From Bdellovibrionales bacterium (GTDB lineage: Bacteria > Bdellovibrionota > Bdellovibrionia > Bdellovibrionales > JAKFYE01), in assembly GCA_021731045.1 (NCBI GenBank), contig JAKFYE010000046.1, positions 1 to 38,817 of the forward strand: DNA of 38,817 nucleotides, written 5' to 3'. How positions within the stretch are numbered: position 1 is the first letter of the stretch; each line of letters starts with the position of its first letter. A model generated the notes under the pieces. That model was given only the letters and a program-made list of their open reading frames with translations, was not told where the DNA came from and made no database searches. This document shows, piece by piece, positions 1 through 7,181 of the stretch. The position numbers and the translations under genes were made by a program.

Positions 1-244
1 AAATAATTATTTGTTTTGTTTTAAAAAATACTTGACGAGTTTTTTTGTTTTTATTCGCTTGATTGCAAAGTTTAAATGGGTGTTTGTTTTTGTTTTGGTG
101 GTTTTGCTTTTATCTTTTAATCTCTAGTGCGTAATAAAGTTATAGCTGCATTTTAAATTAATCCGTTACAAGTTTTATATTTGCTAAAAATGATATTTTA
201 AAACCTATGTTATGGTTTCTTTCTGATTTTAAGGAGAAATTTTC

Positions 245-1066
245 ATGACAGATTCTTTAGAAAAAAACATGCAACTTGAGATTCATCAAAGGGCTCTTGG
301 GATTGTTGAGCGTTATAAACGGGTTGAAGCTGAGCTGCTAGATATTTTACAACAAGCAGATGAGTACCGGGTTTATTATCTTTTTGAATGTAAGAACCTT
401 CATGAATACGCCATGAATATCTTAAAGCTTTCTGAAAGTGTTGCGTTTAACTTTATTACCGTTGCTCGTAAGGCTAAAGAGGTCCCAGAGCTTAAAGTCA
501 TTATTGAGTCCGGAGCGCTAAGTGTGTCAAAGGCTCGAAAGATTACTCCTGTGCTAACTTTTGATAATCAAAAAGAGTGGCTGCAGATGGCAGTTGAGCT
601 GCCGCAGCGAAAACTTGAACACTATGTCGCTAAGGCTTGCCCTAAAGAAGCTGTCACTGAACGAATGAAGTTTGTAAGTGAGGATCGACTTAACTTGCAA
701 CTTGGTATTTCAGAATCATTAAGTCGCAAACTTAAACGAGCGCAAGATCTTGAATCGCAAAAAAAGCGAAAGTCTGTAAGCCTTGAAGAAACACTAGACG
801 TGCTGCTGGATCTTTATCTTAAAGAACAAGATCCGGTACAAAAATCTGAAAGGCTAAAAAACCGAAAGAATCTATCTGTCGCACGACAGGTAACTATAAG
901 AGATCAGGGACAGTGCACATTTACCTATAAAAATGGGGATCGCTGTCTTGATCAGAGATGGATTGATACTCATCACATTATTCCTAAAAACTTAGGAGGT
1001 TCAAATACGCTTGAGAATCTTGCCACCCTTTGCTCTGGGCATCATAAACTTATGCATGCTCATTAA
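245..1066 (+). CDS. DUF222/13E12-type HNH endonuclease
   Basis: Predicted HNH-family DNA endonuclease of 273 residues. The first ~180 residues are helical and charged, as in DUF222-like N-terminal regions. The C-terminus carries the HNH fold: a Cys at the start (RDQGQC, ~225), then DTHHIIPKNLGG (~242-253) with the catalytic His pair, the Asn in NTLENL and the final CSGHH. A good Shine-Dalgarno (AAGGAG at 231-236) lies 8 bases before the ATG, which fixes the start. The codons just before the HNH domain (residues ~211-216, LSVARQ) are encoded by a palindrome (876-889) repeated three more times downstream. The gene stands alone, with an AT-rich upstream region and a repeat-filled downstream region, which suggests an accessory or mobile origin. 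The natural target is unknown. The HNH assignment is firm. The DUF222 label is likely but judged by eye. Confidence 0.88.
   Translation: MTDSLEKNMQLEIHQRALGIVERYKRVEAELLDILQQADEYRVYYLFECKNLHEYAMNILKLSESVAFNFITVARKAKEVPELKVIIESGALSVSKARKITPVLTFDNQKEWLQMAVELPQRKLEHYVAKACPKEAVTERMKFVSEDRLNLQLGISESLSRKLKRAQDLESQKKRKSVSLEETLDVLLDLYLKEQDPVQKSERLKNRKNLSVARQVTIRDQGQCTFTYKNGDRCLDQRWIDTHHIIPKNLGGSNTLENLATLCSGHHKLMHAH
876..889. repeat. CTGTCG-CA-CGACAG palindrome, coding copy
   Basis: A 6-bp perfect inverted repeat with a 2-base centre lies inside the HNH gene and is read as part of LSVARQV. The same sequence recurs at 1094, 1185 (one mismatch) and 1519, all within 650 bases downstream. Confidence 0.8.
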
Positions 1067-1093
1067 AGCCAAAAATACCTTGGCAAGAATTCT

Positions 1094-1109
1094 CCTGTCG
1101 CACGACAGG
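1094..1109. repeat. CCTGTCG-CA-CGACAGG palindrome, copy 2
   Basis: A 7-bp stem with a CA centre, in the context AATTCTC before and GTAAA after. It is the best-formed copy and stands immediately before the REP-like repeat at 1121. Confidence 0.8.
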
Positions 1110-1120
1110 TAAAAAGAACT

Positions 1121-1153
1121 AAAAGGTGCCTACCACCTTTTGTGGATGCAGCG
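1121..1153 (+). repeat. REP-like repeat, copy 1
   Basis: A 33-base repeat: stem AAAAGGTG / CACCTTTT around loop CCTAC, followed by TGTGGATGCAGCG. It is identical base for base to the copy at 21328-21360, and its parts recur inverted at 22120 and as a pair at 33942. It lies 54 bases after the HNH stop codon. Confidence 0.9.
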
Positions 1154-1160
1154 AATTAAC

Positions 1161-1170
1161 AAAAGGTGCC
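1161..1170 (+). repeat. REP-like repeat, half copy
   Basis: AAAAGGTGCC repeats the first ten bases of the REP 40 bases downstream of the full copy, then diverges. It may be a decayed second REP or a chance match. Confidence 0.35.
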
Positions 1171-1184
1171 TTTGACAAGAACTC

Positions 1185-1202
1185 ATCTATCGCACGACAG
1201 AT
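1185..1202. repeat. Degenerate palindrome, copy 3
   Basis: ATCTATCG-CA-CGACAGAT is the same palindrome with one A/C mismatch in the stem. It forms the left edge of structured unit A. Confidence 0.7.
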
Positions 1203-1446
1203 AAATAGTCTTTCCAACACGGATCTTCAAATCTCAACCTCTCCATTTCTAACCCGTTGTCGCTAAAAACACGATGCAGCTGATCTAAAAAATATTTTAC
1301 CTAAAAATCCAAATAGCGGCTGTTGGGGCTCTAACGCCCCCTTGAAGCCGCTACTCAAATTCCTGGCAAATATTTTTTCCCACCTAAAAGTTGGCCATAA
1401 CGGAACGGGCTCAAGGGCCCATTTAAGGGCCACGCCCGTCCGCCAA
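1191..1446 (+). repeat. Structured tandem unit A (possible RNA or DNA-hairpin element)
   Basis: First of two diverged direct copies (the second starts 332 bases later). Four paired elements are visible. AT arms 1287-1297 and 1368-1378 are an 11-bp perfect inverted repeat. They enclose hairpin I, AGCGGCT 1315-1321 with AGCCGCT 1346-1352, which holds an inner stem GGGGC 1325-1329 / GCCCC 1336-1340. Hairpin II follows: ACGGGC 1405-1410 with GCCCGT 1434-1439, inner GGCCC 1416-1420 / GGGCC 1427-1431, closed further out by TTGGC 1391-1395 / GCCAA 1442-1446. No convincing protein is encoded. Strand and transcription are unknown. It could be a non-coding RNA, a hairpin-ended mobile element or a BIME-like repeat. 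Confidence 0.6.
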
Positions 1447-1518
1447 TCTTCCACTTAAAAATTCTCGACAACAAAAAAACGTTTCCTAGCCGCTAGAACT
1501 TCGCAAGCTAAAATTCTC

Positions 1519-1532
1519 CTGTCGCACGACAG
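1519..1532. repeat. CTGTCG-CA-CGACAG palindrome, copy 4
   Basis: A perfect copy preceded by AAATTCTC (as at 1094) and followed by ATAAAT (as at 1185). It forms the left edge of structured unit B. Confidence 0.8.
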
Positions 1533-1776
1533 ATAAATAAATTTTCCAACACTGATCTCCAAATCTTAACCCAATCCACTCTCTAACCATTTGTAGCTAA
1601 AAATACGAATCCGCTGATCTAAAAAATATTTAACGATAAACATCGGCGGCGGCTGTTAGGGAACCAACGCCCCCTTGAAGCCGCTTTGCCAATTTCCTGG
1701 CAAATATTTTTTCTCGTTGAACTTAGACGTGGGGGCTGGCTCAAGGGGTCTATGTGGACCCACGCCACTCAGCCAG
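1523..1776 (+). repeat. Structured tandem unit B (diverged copy of unit A)
   Basis: This aligns with unit A along its whole length. Conserved blocks include GCTGATCTAAAAAATATTT, AACGCCCCCTTGAAGCCGCT and TTCCTGGCAAATATTTTTTC. The 11-bp AT arms recur at 1621-1631 / 1702-1712. Hairpin I is GCGGCT 1649-1654 / AGCCGC 1679-1684. Hairpin II uses different bases from unit A but still pairs: CTGGCT 1736-1741 / AGCCAG 1771-1776, with inner GGGTC 1746-1750 / GACCC 1757-1761. Alternative pairings exist: CGTGGG 1728-1733 / CCCACG 1759-1764, and TTTGCCA 1685-1691 / TGGCAAA 1698-1704. From 1777 to 1863 I see nothing recognisable. Confidence 0.6.
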
Positions 1777-1863
1777 TGTTTTTCATAAAATAGTAAATAT
1801 AAAATGGAAGAGGATTATTGCTGATATGTTGCATCTACAAAACATGCTTGATGTTTAGTGAGG

Positions 1864-2073
1864 TTAGTCTTCGTAATTTCGGTATTTCCATAGAAAACGA
1901 GCGATCATAAGTAACGTAAAACAAATAGAGCCCGCCAACCATTTGCCATAACCTTGATCAGGATACGCCGAATAGTTTGAGCCAAAATATAAAATCATCA
2001 GTTTTCCAAATAACATGGGAATTAAAAACGCGAGCAGAAAATGTTTCGGCATTGGTTTTTTATCTTTATTCAT
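1864..2073 (-). CDS. Small two-helix membrane protein, unknown function
   Basis: A 69-residue hypothetical protein. A basic N-terminus (NKDKKPMPK) is followed by a hydrophobic helix at about 11-30, a short loop with GSNYSAYPDQGYGKW, a second helix at about 43-63 and a charged tail (KYRNYED). The ATG lies 13 bases after the hflX stop on the same strand, so it is probably the last gene of that transcript. No strong ribosome-binding site is visible; translation may depend on the upstream gene. I do not recognise a family. The two clean transmembrane segments and the operon position favour a real gene. Confidence 0.55.
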   Translation of the reverse strand: MNKDKKPMPKHFLLAFLIPMLFGKLMILYFGSNYSAYPDQGYGKWLAGSICFTLLMIARFLWKYRNYED

Positions 2074-2086
2074 TTGAATACCATTT

Positions 2087-3259
2087 TTAACGTGAAATAA
2101 AATCGGACCAATGGCTTTTTTGGCTTGCGGTCATCAGCGCCAGACAGACAATCCCTTTTGTAGCTTCCTCTTGTTTTAAGATCTTGCACTCACGCGATAG
2201 ATCAAAAATTTTATGAGAGACGGAATGATTAAAGAACAATTCTACTTCAACCGTCATACGCTCTAATAGTTGGCCCATCTCTTTTTTAAGATCATCAATT
2301 CCTTCATGTTTTAGTGCGCTCACAAAAACTCGAGGATACGTGTTAACCTTAAACTTCTTATCTGGAGTCGCGAGATCACTTTTATTAAATACGTGAATAA
2401 TGGGTTTTTCATTCCAACCAAATTCAATTACGAGTTTATTAACCGCATCCATCTGCGTCTGCCACTCGGTACTTGATAGGTCGACAACGTGTAACAAAAC
2501 ATCGGCTTCGTCGGTTTCTTCAAGCGTGGCTTTGAACGCTTCAACAAGTTGGGTGGGAAGTTTACGAATAAAGCCCACAGTATCTGTAACGACTGCAGTC
2601 GGAAAATTAGGAAGAAAAACTTTTCGTGTTAAAGGATCGAGAGTAGCGAAGACTTGATCGGCTGCAAAAGTTTCAGAATTTGTTAGCTGGCTCATCAAAG
2701 TGCTTTTGCCAGCATTGGTGTAGCCAATTAAGGCAAAATTCGGAATATTATTTCGTCGACGAGAAGCGCGGTGTTGTGAGCGATGTTGACGGGTGAGTTC
2801 TAGCTCTCTGCGAATTTTTGCGATGCGATTGCGAATCACACGACGATCAAGTTCGATCGCTTTTTCTCCAAGACCTCGTGTTCCAATACCACCACCTTGG
2901 CGAGAGAGACTCCCGTGCCAAGCTCCGACCTGACGCGAATATTGATCAAGACTTTGAGCTAATTCAACTTGTAGTTTTCCTTCATGAGATTGCGCCCTAC
3001 GCGCAAATATTTCTATGATTAGCTGGGTTCGATCAATAACCGGAACTTCTAGAATTTCTGAAAGGTTTCTCACCTGCGCGCCAGAGAGATGATGGTCCAA
3101 TACAACAAAATTGGCGCTTGCATCCTTAACTAAATTTTTAATTTCTTCAATTTTACCGGAGCCAATTAATGTCGCAGGAGTCCATTGAGGCAGTCGTTGT
3201 ACCACTGAGCCCACAACTTCAGCGCCAATAGACTCCACGAGTTGATCGAGTTCGCACAA
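2087..3259 (-). CDS. hflX: Ribosome-associated GTPase HflX
   Basis: GTPase of the HflX family, which binds the 50S subunit and helps split stalled or stressed ribosomes. The HflX signature (GGGIGTRGLGEKAIELDRR, ~122-140) precedes a helical arm and then the G domain: G1 GYTNAGKST (179-187), G3 DTVGF (226-230), G4 NKSD (292-295) and G5 SALK. The coordinates use the only standard start codon, TTG at 3259. The same frame stays open upstream to 3391 and encodes residues typical of the HflX N-terminus (RAVTVGVGLKTEEI at about 3319-3278), yet contains no ATG, GTG or TTG. The true protein is therefore probably ~25-45 residues longer, with a rare start codon, or the N-terminus is damaged. It lies 170 bases downstream of maeB and may share its transcript. 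Confidence 0.92.
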   Translation of the reverse strand: MCELDQLVESIGAEVVGSVVQRLPQWTPATLIGSGKIEEIKNLVKDASANFVVLDHHLSGAQVRNLSEILEVPVIDRTQLIIEIFARRAQSHEGKLQVELAQSLDQYSRQVGAWHGSLSRQGGGIGTRGLGEKAIELDRRVIRNRIAKIRRELELTRQHRSQHRASRRRNNIPNFALIGYTNAGKSTLMSQLTNSETFAADQVFATLDPLTRKVFLPNFPTAVVTDTVGFIRKLPTQLVEAFKATLEETDEADVLLHVVDLSSTEWQTQMDAVNKLVIEFGWNEKPIIHVFNKSDLATPDKKFKVNTYPRVFVSALKHEGIDDLKKEMGQLLERMTVEVELFFNHSVSHKIFDLSRECKILKQEEATKGIVCLALMTASQKSHWSDFISR

Positions 3260-3429
3260 GCTGACTTTAATTTCATAAATTTCTTCGGTTTTAAGGCCAA
3301 CACCTACCGTTACAGCACGCGAGGCCTCAATAAATTCACTTAGGGTTTTTGTATGTATACGGTCCCTTATTTTACTTTGTCGCAGAGTCTGCTACCTCGT
3401 TTTGGCTTTCGTGCAGGTTTTACCCCTCG

Positions 3430-5715
3430 TTAGCGCGTTTCTTTAAACTCTTTAATTGCCTGTACTTGCAACGATGTCAACGCCACCGTATTGACTATAT
3501 CATTAACTGAACACACGCGTTGCAAAACGTTAGCTGGTCGTCGAACGCCCATGAGAAAGGGACCGAGAACTTCCCCACCCGAAAGTTGTTGCACAAGTTT
3601 ATATGCAATGTTGCCCGAATCTAGGTTCGGAAATACCAGAATGTTGGCGCCCTTTTTTAGTTCACTAAACGGAAATATTTCAGCCACAATATTAGGATTT
3701 ACGGCGGTATCGGCTTGCATTTCGCCATCGACGATTAAGTTGGGGTAACGGTCGCGAACAAGTTCGGCTGCACGCTGCATTTTTTTAGGACTATCAAAGC
3801 GTCCAACAAAATTAGAGAAGCTCAGCATACCAATTCGAGGTTCGATATCAAAATATTGAACCACTTCGGCAGCGTGAATAGCGATCGACGCGATTTCTTC
3901 AGCGGTTGGATCAATATTTACGGTCGTGTCGCAGAAAAATAAAACTTTTTCTTTGAGGACCATGATGATCAAACCTGAGGAGACACCGCGACTCGATTTG
4001 CCGACAATTTGCAAGATCGGACGAACCGAATCTGCATAATTTTGCGTGGCGCCGGTCACAAGGCCATCGGCGTCTCCCATATGTACGGTCATTGCGCCAA
4101 AATAGTTGGGATCTGCGAGAAGACGTTCGGCTTCATTAATTGAAACGCCTTTACGTTTTCGCATTTCATAAAGACCTCGTACATACTTTTGAAAGTTCGG
4201 ATGTTTTGAGGGTTGAATGATAGGCAATTCAGAGAGTCGATCTAAGTGTAGTTTTTTGATTTTTGTGCGCACAACTTCTTCATAACCGAGGAGAATAGGT
4301 TGGGCGATACCTTCTTCCATGATAATTTGCACGGCCTTAAGAACTTTTTCGCTTTGAGCTTCTGGAAATACCAACTTCGGAAGCTCGTCACGCGCACTCA
4401 CATTTTTCTTCACGCGATTGATGGCCGCACGAATAAATCCTTTGGCCACCCCTTGATGAGATTCCAATTCATCATGATACATTTGGAAATCAGCAATCGG
4501 TTTTTGCGCCACGCCAGATTCCATGGCGGCTTTCGCCACGGCTGGCGCAACCCATAAAAGAACGCGTGGATCAAACGGCTTAGGAATCAAATATTCTGGT
4601 CCAAACGCAAATGTTTTACCACCGTAGGCGCGCGAAACAGACTCGGGAACTTCTTCACGGGCCAACTGCGCCAGCGCTTTGACGGCGGCTAATTTCATGT
4701 CTTCGTTGATCGTGGTGGCGCGAACATCTAGGGCTCCTCGAAAAATAAACGGAAAACCCAAAACATTGTTCACTTGATTTGGATAATCGCTCCGCCCTGT
4801 GGCTATTAAAACATCTGGTCGTGCAGCTTTGGCGTCGGCGGGTGTGATTTCTGGATTTGGATTTGCCATAGCAAACACAATAGGATTAGGTGCCATCACC
4901 GTAAGCATATCCTTCGTGACCGCTCCCGCTACGCTCAGGCCGACAAAGACGTCGGCGCCTTTCAAAGCGTCGGTGAGACTTCGACGATCCGTTTTGTTTG
5001 CGAACTCGGCTTTGTATTTATTCATGCCATCTTTACGACCTTCGTAAATGACACCTTTAGAGTCACACATCAAAATATTTTCGCGTTTCACGCCAAGATT
5101 GACGAAGAGTCGCGAGCACGCGACGGCTGAAGCTCCGGCACCATTGACGACAAGTTTGATTTCGCTGAGTTTGCGTTTCGTAACTTCACATGCATTGATA
5201 AGGGCGGCTCCCGAAACAATCGCGGTTCCGTGTTGGTCATCGTGAAAAACTGGAATGTTCATTAGTTTTTTTAGTGTTTCTTCGATTTCAAAACACTCGG
5301 GGGCTTTGATATCTTCTAGATTGATCCCGCCAAATGTGGGTTCAAGATTTTTTACGGTCGTGATAAACTCTTGCACATCTTTTGTTCGCACTTCGATATC
5401 GAAAACGTCGATATCCGCGAATTTTTTAAACAGAACGCCTTTTCCTTCCATCACCGGTTTGCCGGCCTCAGGACCAATGTCGCCTAATCCTAACACAGCC
5501 GTTCCGTTGGAAATCACGGCCACGAGGTTTCCCTTCATTGTGTAGTCGTAAACTTTTGAAACGTCTTTGGCGATGGCTAGACAAGGCGCTGCGACTCCAG
5601 GAGAGTAGGCAAGAGAAAGATCGCGCTCCGTATCGCTCGGTTTTGTTGGGATTGTTTCGAGTTTTCCTTTTCTACCGGAGGCGTGATATTCTAATGCGTC
5701 TTCGTCTAAACCCAT
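3430..5715 (-). CDS. maeB: NADP-type malic enzyme with phosphotransacetylase-like domain
   Basis: Fusion protein of 761 residues, the normal MaeB length. It oxidatively decarboxylates malate to pyruvate, supplying NADPH and pyruvate. Residues 1 to ~420 are the malic enzyme: [10 protein letters not shown] near 37, the [13 protein letters not shown] metal/substrate region, [10 protein letters not shown], and the dinucleotide fold [12 protein letters not shown]. Residues ~430-755 are a phosphate acetyl/butyryltransferase-like domain ([49 protein letters not shown]). In other bacteria that domain is mainly regulatory and senses acetyl-CoA. The gene is divergent from the beta-oxidation operon that generates acetyl-CoA, which fits such sensing (inference). 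A promoter candidate lies at 5747-5774. Confidence 0.95.
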   Translation of the reverse strand: MGLDEDALEYHASGRKGKLETIPTKPSDTERDLSLAYSPGVAAPCLAIAKDVSKVYDYTMKGNLVAVISNGTAVLGLGDIGPEAGKPVMEGKGVLFKKFADIDVFDIEVRTKDVQEFITTVKNLEPTFGGINLEDIKAPECFEIEETLKKLMNIPVFHDDQHGTAIVSGAALINACEVTKRKLSEIKLVVNGAGASAVACSRLFVNLGVKRENILMCDSKGVIYEGRKDGMNKYKAEFANKTDRRSLTDALKGADVFVGLSVAGAVTKDMLTVMAPNPIVFAMANPNPEITPADAKAARPDVLIATGRSDYPNQVNNVLGFPFIFRGALDVRATTINEDMKLAAVKALAQLAREEVPESVSRAYGGKTFAFGPEYLIPKPFDPRVLLWVAPAVAKAAMESGVAQKPIADFQMYHDELESHQGVAKGFIRAAINRVKKNVSARDELPKLVFPEAQSEKVLKAVQIIMEEGIAQPILLGYEEVVRTKIKKLHLDRLSELPIIQPSKHPNFQKYVRGLYEMRKRKGVSINEAERLLADPNYFGAMTVHMGDADGLVTGATQNYADSVRPILQIVGKSSRGVSSGLIIMVLKEKVLFFCDTTVNIDPTAEEIASIAIHAAEVVQYFDIEPRIGMLSFSNFVGRFDSPKKMQRAAELVRDRYPNLIVDGEMQADTAVNPNIVAEIFPFSELKKGANILVFPNLDSGNIAYKLVQQLSGGEVLGPFLMGVRRPANVLQRVCSVNDIVNTVALTSLQVQAIKEFKETR

Positions 5716-5746
5716 GATGATCTCCCGTCATATTTTGCAGATTTAA

Positions 5747-5774
5747 ATCTTAAGGGTTCTCCGGTCGCAGTCAA
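5747..5774 (-). promoter_or_regulatory. Candidate sigma-70 promoter for maeB
   Basis: On the minus strand, TTGACT (5774-5769) and TAAGAT (5752-5747) are separated by 16 bases. This places transcription start about 25 bases before the maeB ATG at 5715. The match is partial (5/6 and 4/6). Confidence 0.4.
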
Positions 5775-5787
5775 ACCTCATCATCTA

Positions 5788-5797
5788 ATTACGTAAT
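5788..5797. promoter_or_regulatory. Palindrome ATTACGTAAT in the maeB-fadI divergent region
   Basis: A perfect 10-base palindrome just upstream of the maeB -35 candidate and between the two divergent genes. It may be a regulator site. No named regulator can be assigned. Confidence 0.3.
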
Positions 5798-5820
5798 GCG
5801 CGGTATTATGACACAGGCTT

Positions 5821-5839
5821 CATTGACAAATTTTCAATG
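5821..5839. promoter_or_regulatory. Inverted repeat CATTGA-N7-TCAATG upstream of fadI
   Basis: A perfect 6-bp inverted repeat with a 7-base spacer, 40 bases before the fadI start and overlapping a TTGACA (5823-5828). The position is right for an operator over the fadI promoter. The regulator is unknown. Confidence 0.35.
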
Positions 5840-5878
5840 ATTAGAGGCAATTAGATATCACCAACTGAGGAGTCAGCT

Positions 5879-7180
5879 ATGTCCAGTCCACGCGATGTTG
5901 TTTTGATCGAAGGCACACGAACGCCTTTTGCCAAAGCCGGTTCAAAATTTAATTCTATCCATGCAGGCGAGCTAGGTCGGGTGGCTCTCAAAGAGTTGAT
6001 TGCGAAGACAAATTTGGATGTGGAGCAAGTAGACGAAGTTATTGTTGGAAATACCGGAAGTCCTTCCGATGCCGTCAATATTTCGCGCGTAATTGCCTTG
6101 AATTCAGGAATTCCTCAGCGCGTTTCGGCGCACACGGTACATCGTAATTGCGCTTCGGCACTGGAGAGCATCGCGGCTGGCTATGATAAAATTAAATCAG
6201 GCATTGCGGACGTGGTGATTGCGGGTGGGACAGAGAGCATGTCCAATATGCCGTTGATGTTCACAAAAGAATTTGCCGATACGTTTGCCAAATTTGCAGG
6301 CGCAAGATCCTTTGGTCAGAAGCTCGGCGTCCTCTCGCAATTGAAAATGAAATATCTAAAGCCGCGAATCGCGATTGTAGAAGGGCTCACAGATCCTTTT
6401 TGTGGTTTAAACATGGGACAAACCGCTGAAATCTTAGCCAAAGAATTTCATATCACTCGGCTAGAGCAAGATCAGTTTGCCTTGAAGAGTCACCAAAAAG
6501 CAGTCTTGGCTCAAAAAGAAGGACGCTTTAAAGATGAAATCGTCCCATTTTTTATTCCACCTAAATACAAAGATGTTGTAGCCGAAGATATCGGGCCACG
6601 TGAAAGCCAGAATATGGAGTCGCTCGGAAAACTTAAACCTTATTTTGACCGTAAGTTTGGAACGGTCACGGTGGGTAATGCGTGTCCCATCACCGATGGT
6701 GCCGCATTTACTCTGATGATGAGTCGAGAAAAAGCTGAGGCATTGGGATACAAACCCAAAATTGTAATCAAATCGTACGCATTTGCGGGTCTTGATCCTG
6801 AGAGAATGGGACTTGGACCAGCTTACGCGACGCCACTCGCTTTGAAACGTGCAGGGCTTGAACTTAAAGACATCGGATTGGTCGAACTTAACGAAGCGTT
6901 TGCCGCGCAAGTGATTGCGTGCGTGCGCGCTCTCGAGAGTGATCAATTTGCTAAAGAAAAACTTGGACTTTCAAAAGCGGTAGGATCCATTAGCCCCGAC
7001 ATTATCAATGTCAATGGAGGCGCGATTGCGCTCGGGCATCCGGTAGGCGCTACGGGAACACGTCTCGTGATAACCTTAATGAAAGAAATGCTCCGTCGCC
7101 CTAACGTAAAGTACGGACTCGCCACTCTCTGTATCGGTGGCGGTCAAGGCGGCGCGATGATTTTGGAAAAGGTGAACTAA
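5879..7180 (+). CDS. fadI: 3-ketoacyl-CoA thiolase (acetyl-CoA acyltransferase)
   Basis: Thiolase of 433 residues that cleaves 3-ketoacyl-CoA to acetyl-CoA and a shortened acyl-CoA in the last step of beta-oxidation. The nucleophile is Cys91 in HRNCASALESIA. The catalytic His lies in NGGAIALGHPVGATGTR (~380-395) and the second Cys in LATLCIGGGQGG (~417). The length matches FadI-type thiolases (~436) better than FadA (~387). TGAGGAG upstream of the ATG supplies the ribosome-binding site. One base separates the stop from the fadJ start, so the pair is co-translated and likely forms a complex. FadA/FadI naming is by length; the thiolase activity call is firm. Confidence 0.93.
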   Translation: MSSPRDVVLIEGTRTPFAKAGSKFNSIHAGELGRVALKELIAKTNLDVEQVDEVIVGNTGSPSDAVNISRVIALNSGIPQRVSAHTVHRNCASALESIAAGYDKIKSGIADVVIAGGTESMSNMPLMFTKEFADTFAKFAGARSFGQKLGVLSQLKMKYLKPRIAIVEGLTDPFCGLNMGQTAEILAKEFHITRLEQDQFALKSHQKAVLAQKEGRFKDEIVPFFIPPKYKDVVAEDIGPRESQNMESLGKLKPYFDRKFGTVTVGNACPITDGAAFTLMMSREKAEALGYKPKIVIKSYAFAGLDPERMGLGPAYATPLALKRAGLELKDIGLVELNEAFAAQVIACVRALESDQFAKEKLGLSKAVGSISPDIINVNGGAIALGHPVGATGTRLVITLMKEMLRRPNVKYGLATLCIGGGQGGAMILEKVN

Positions 7181-7181
7181 A

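Noticed and set aside
1064..1084. Hairpin GCCAA/TTGGC directly after the HNH stop as a terminator
   Set aside because: Only a 5-bp stem and no T run follows.
1263..1454. A 63-codon open frame on the minus strand within structured unit A
   Set aside because: It covers the hairpins, its composition is repetitive (Trp, Pro, Phe rich), it has no ribosome-binding site and it is not preserved in unit B.
876..1532. CRISPR array
   Set aside because: The palindromic repeats are 14-18 bases and irregularly spaced (about 90-335 bases apart). There are no cas genes.
1191..1776. Integron attC-like cassette sites in the tandem units
   Set aside because: GTT and AAC triplets are present near hairpin I, but their order and spacing do not fit the R''/R' core sites, and no integrase or cassette genes are present.
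245..1776. HEARO/IscB-type RNA-guided nuclease locus
   Set aside because: The protein lacks RuvC and IscB features. Its N-terminus is DUF222-like and the structured repeats lie 3' of the gene with a different layout.
6461..6946. 161-codon minus-strand frame inside fadI
   Set aside because: It lies antisense to a strongly conserved thiolase and its product looks like a low-information shadow (many His, Phe, Arg) without known motifs.
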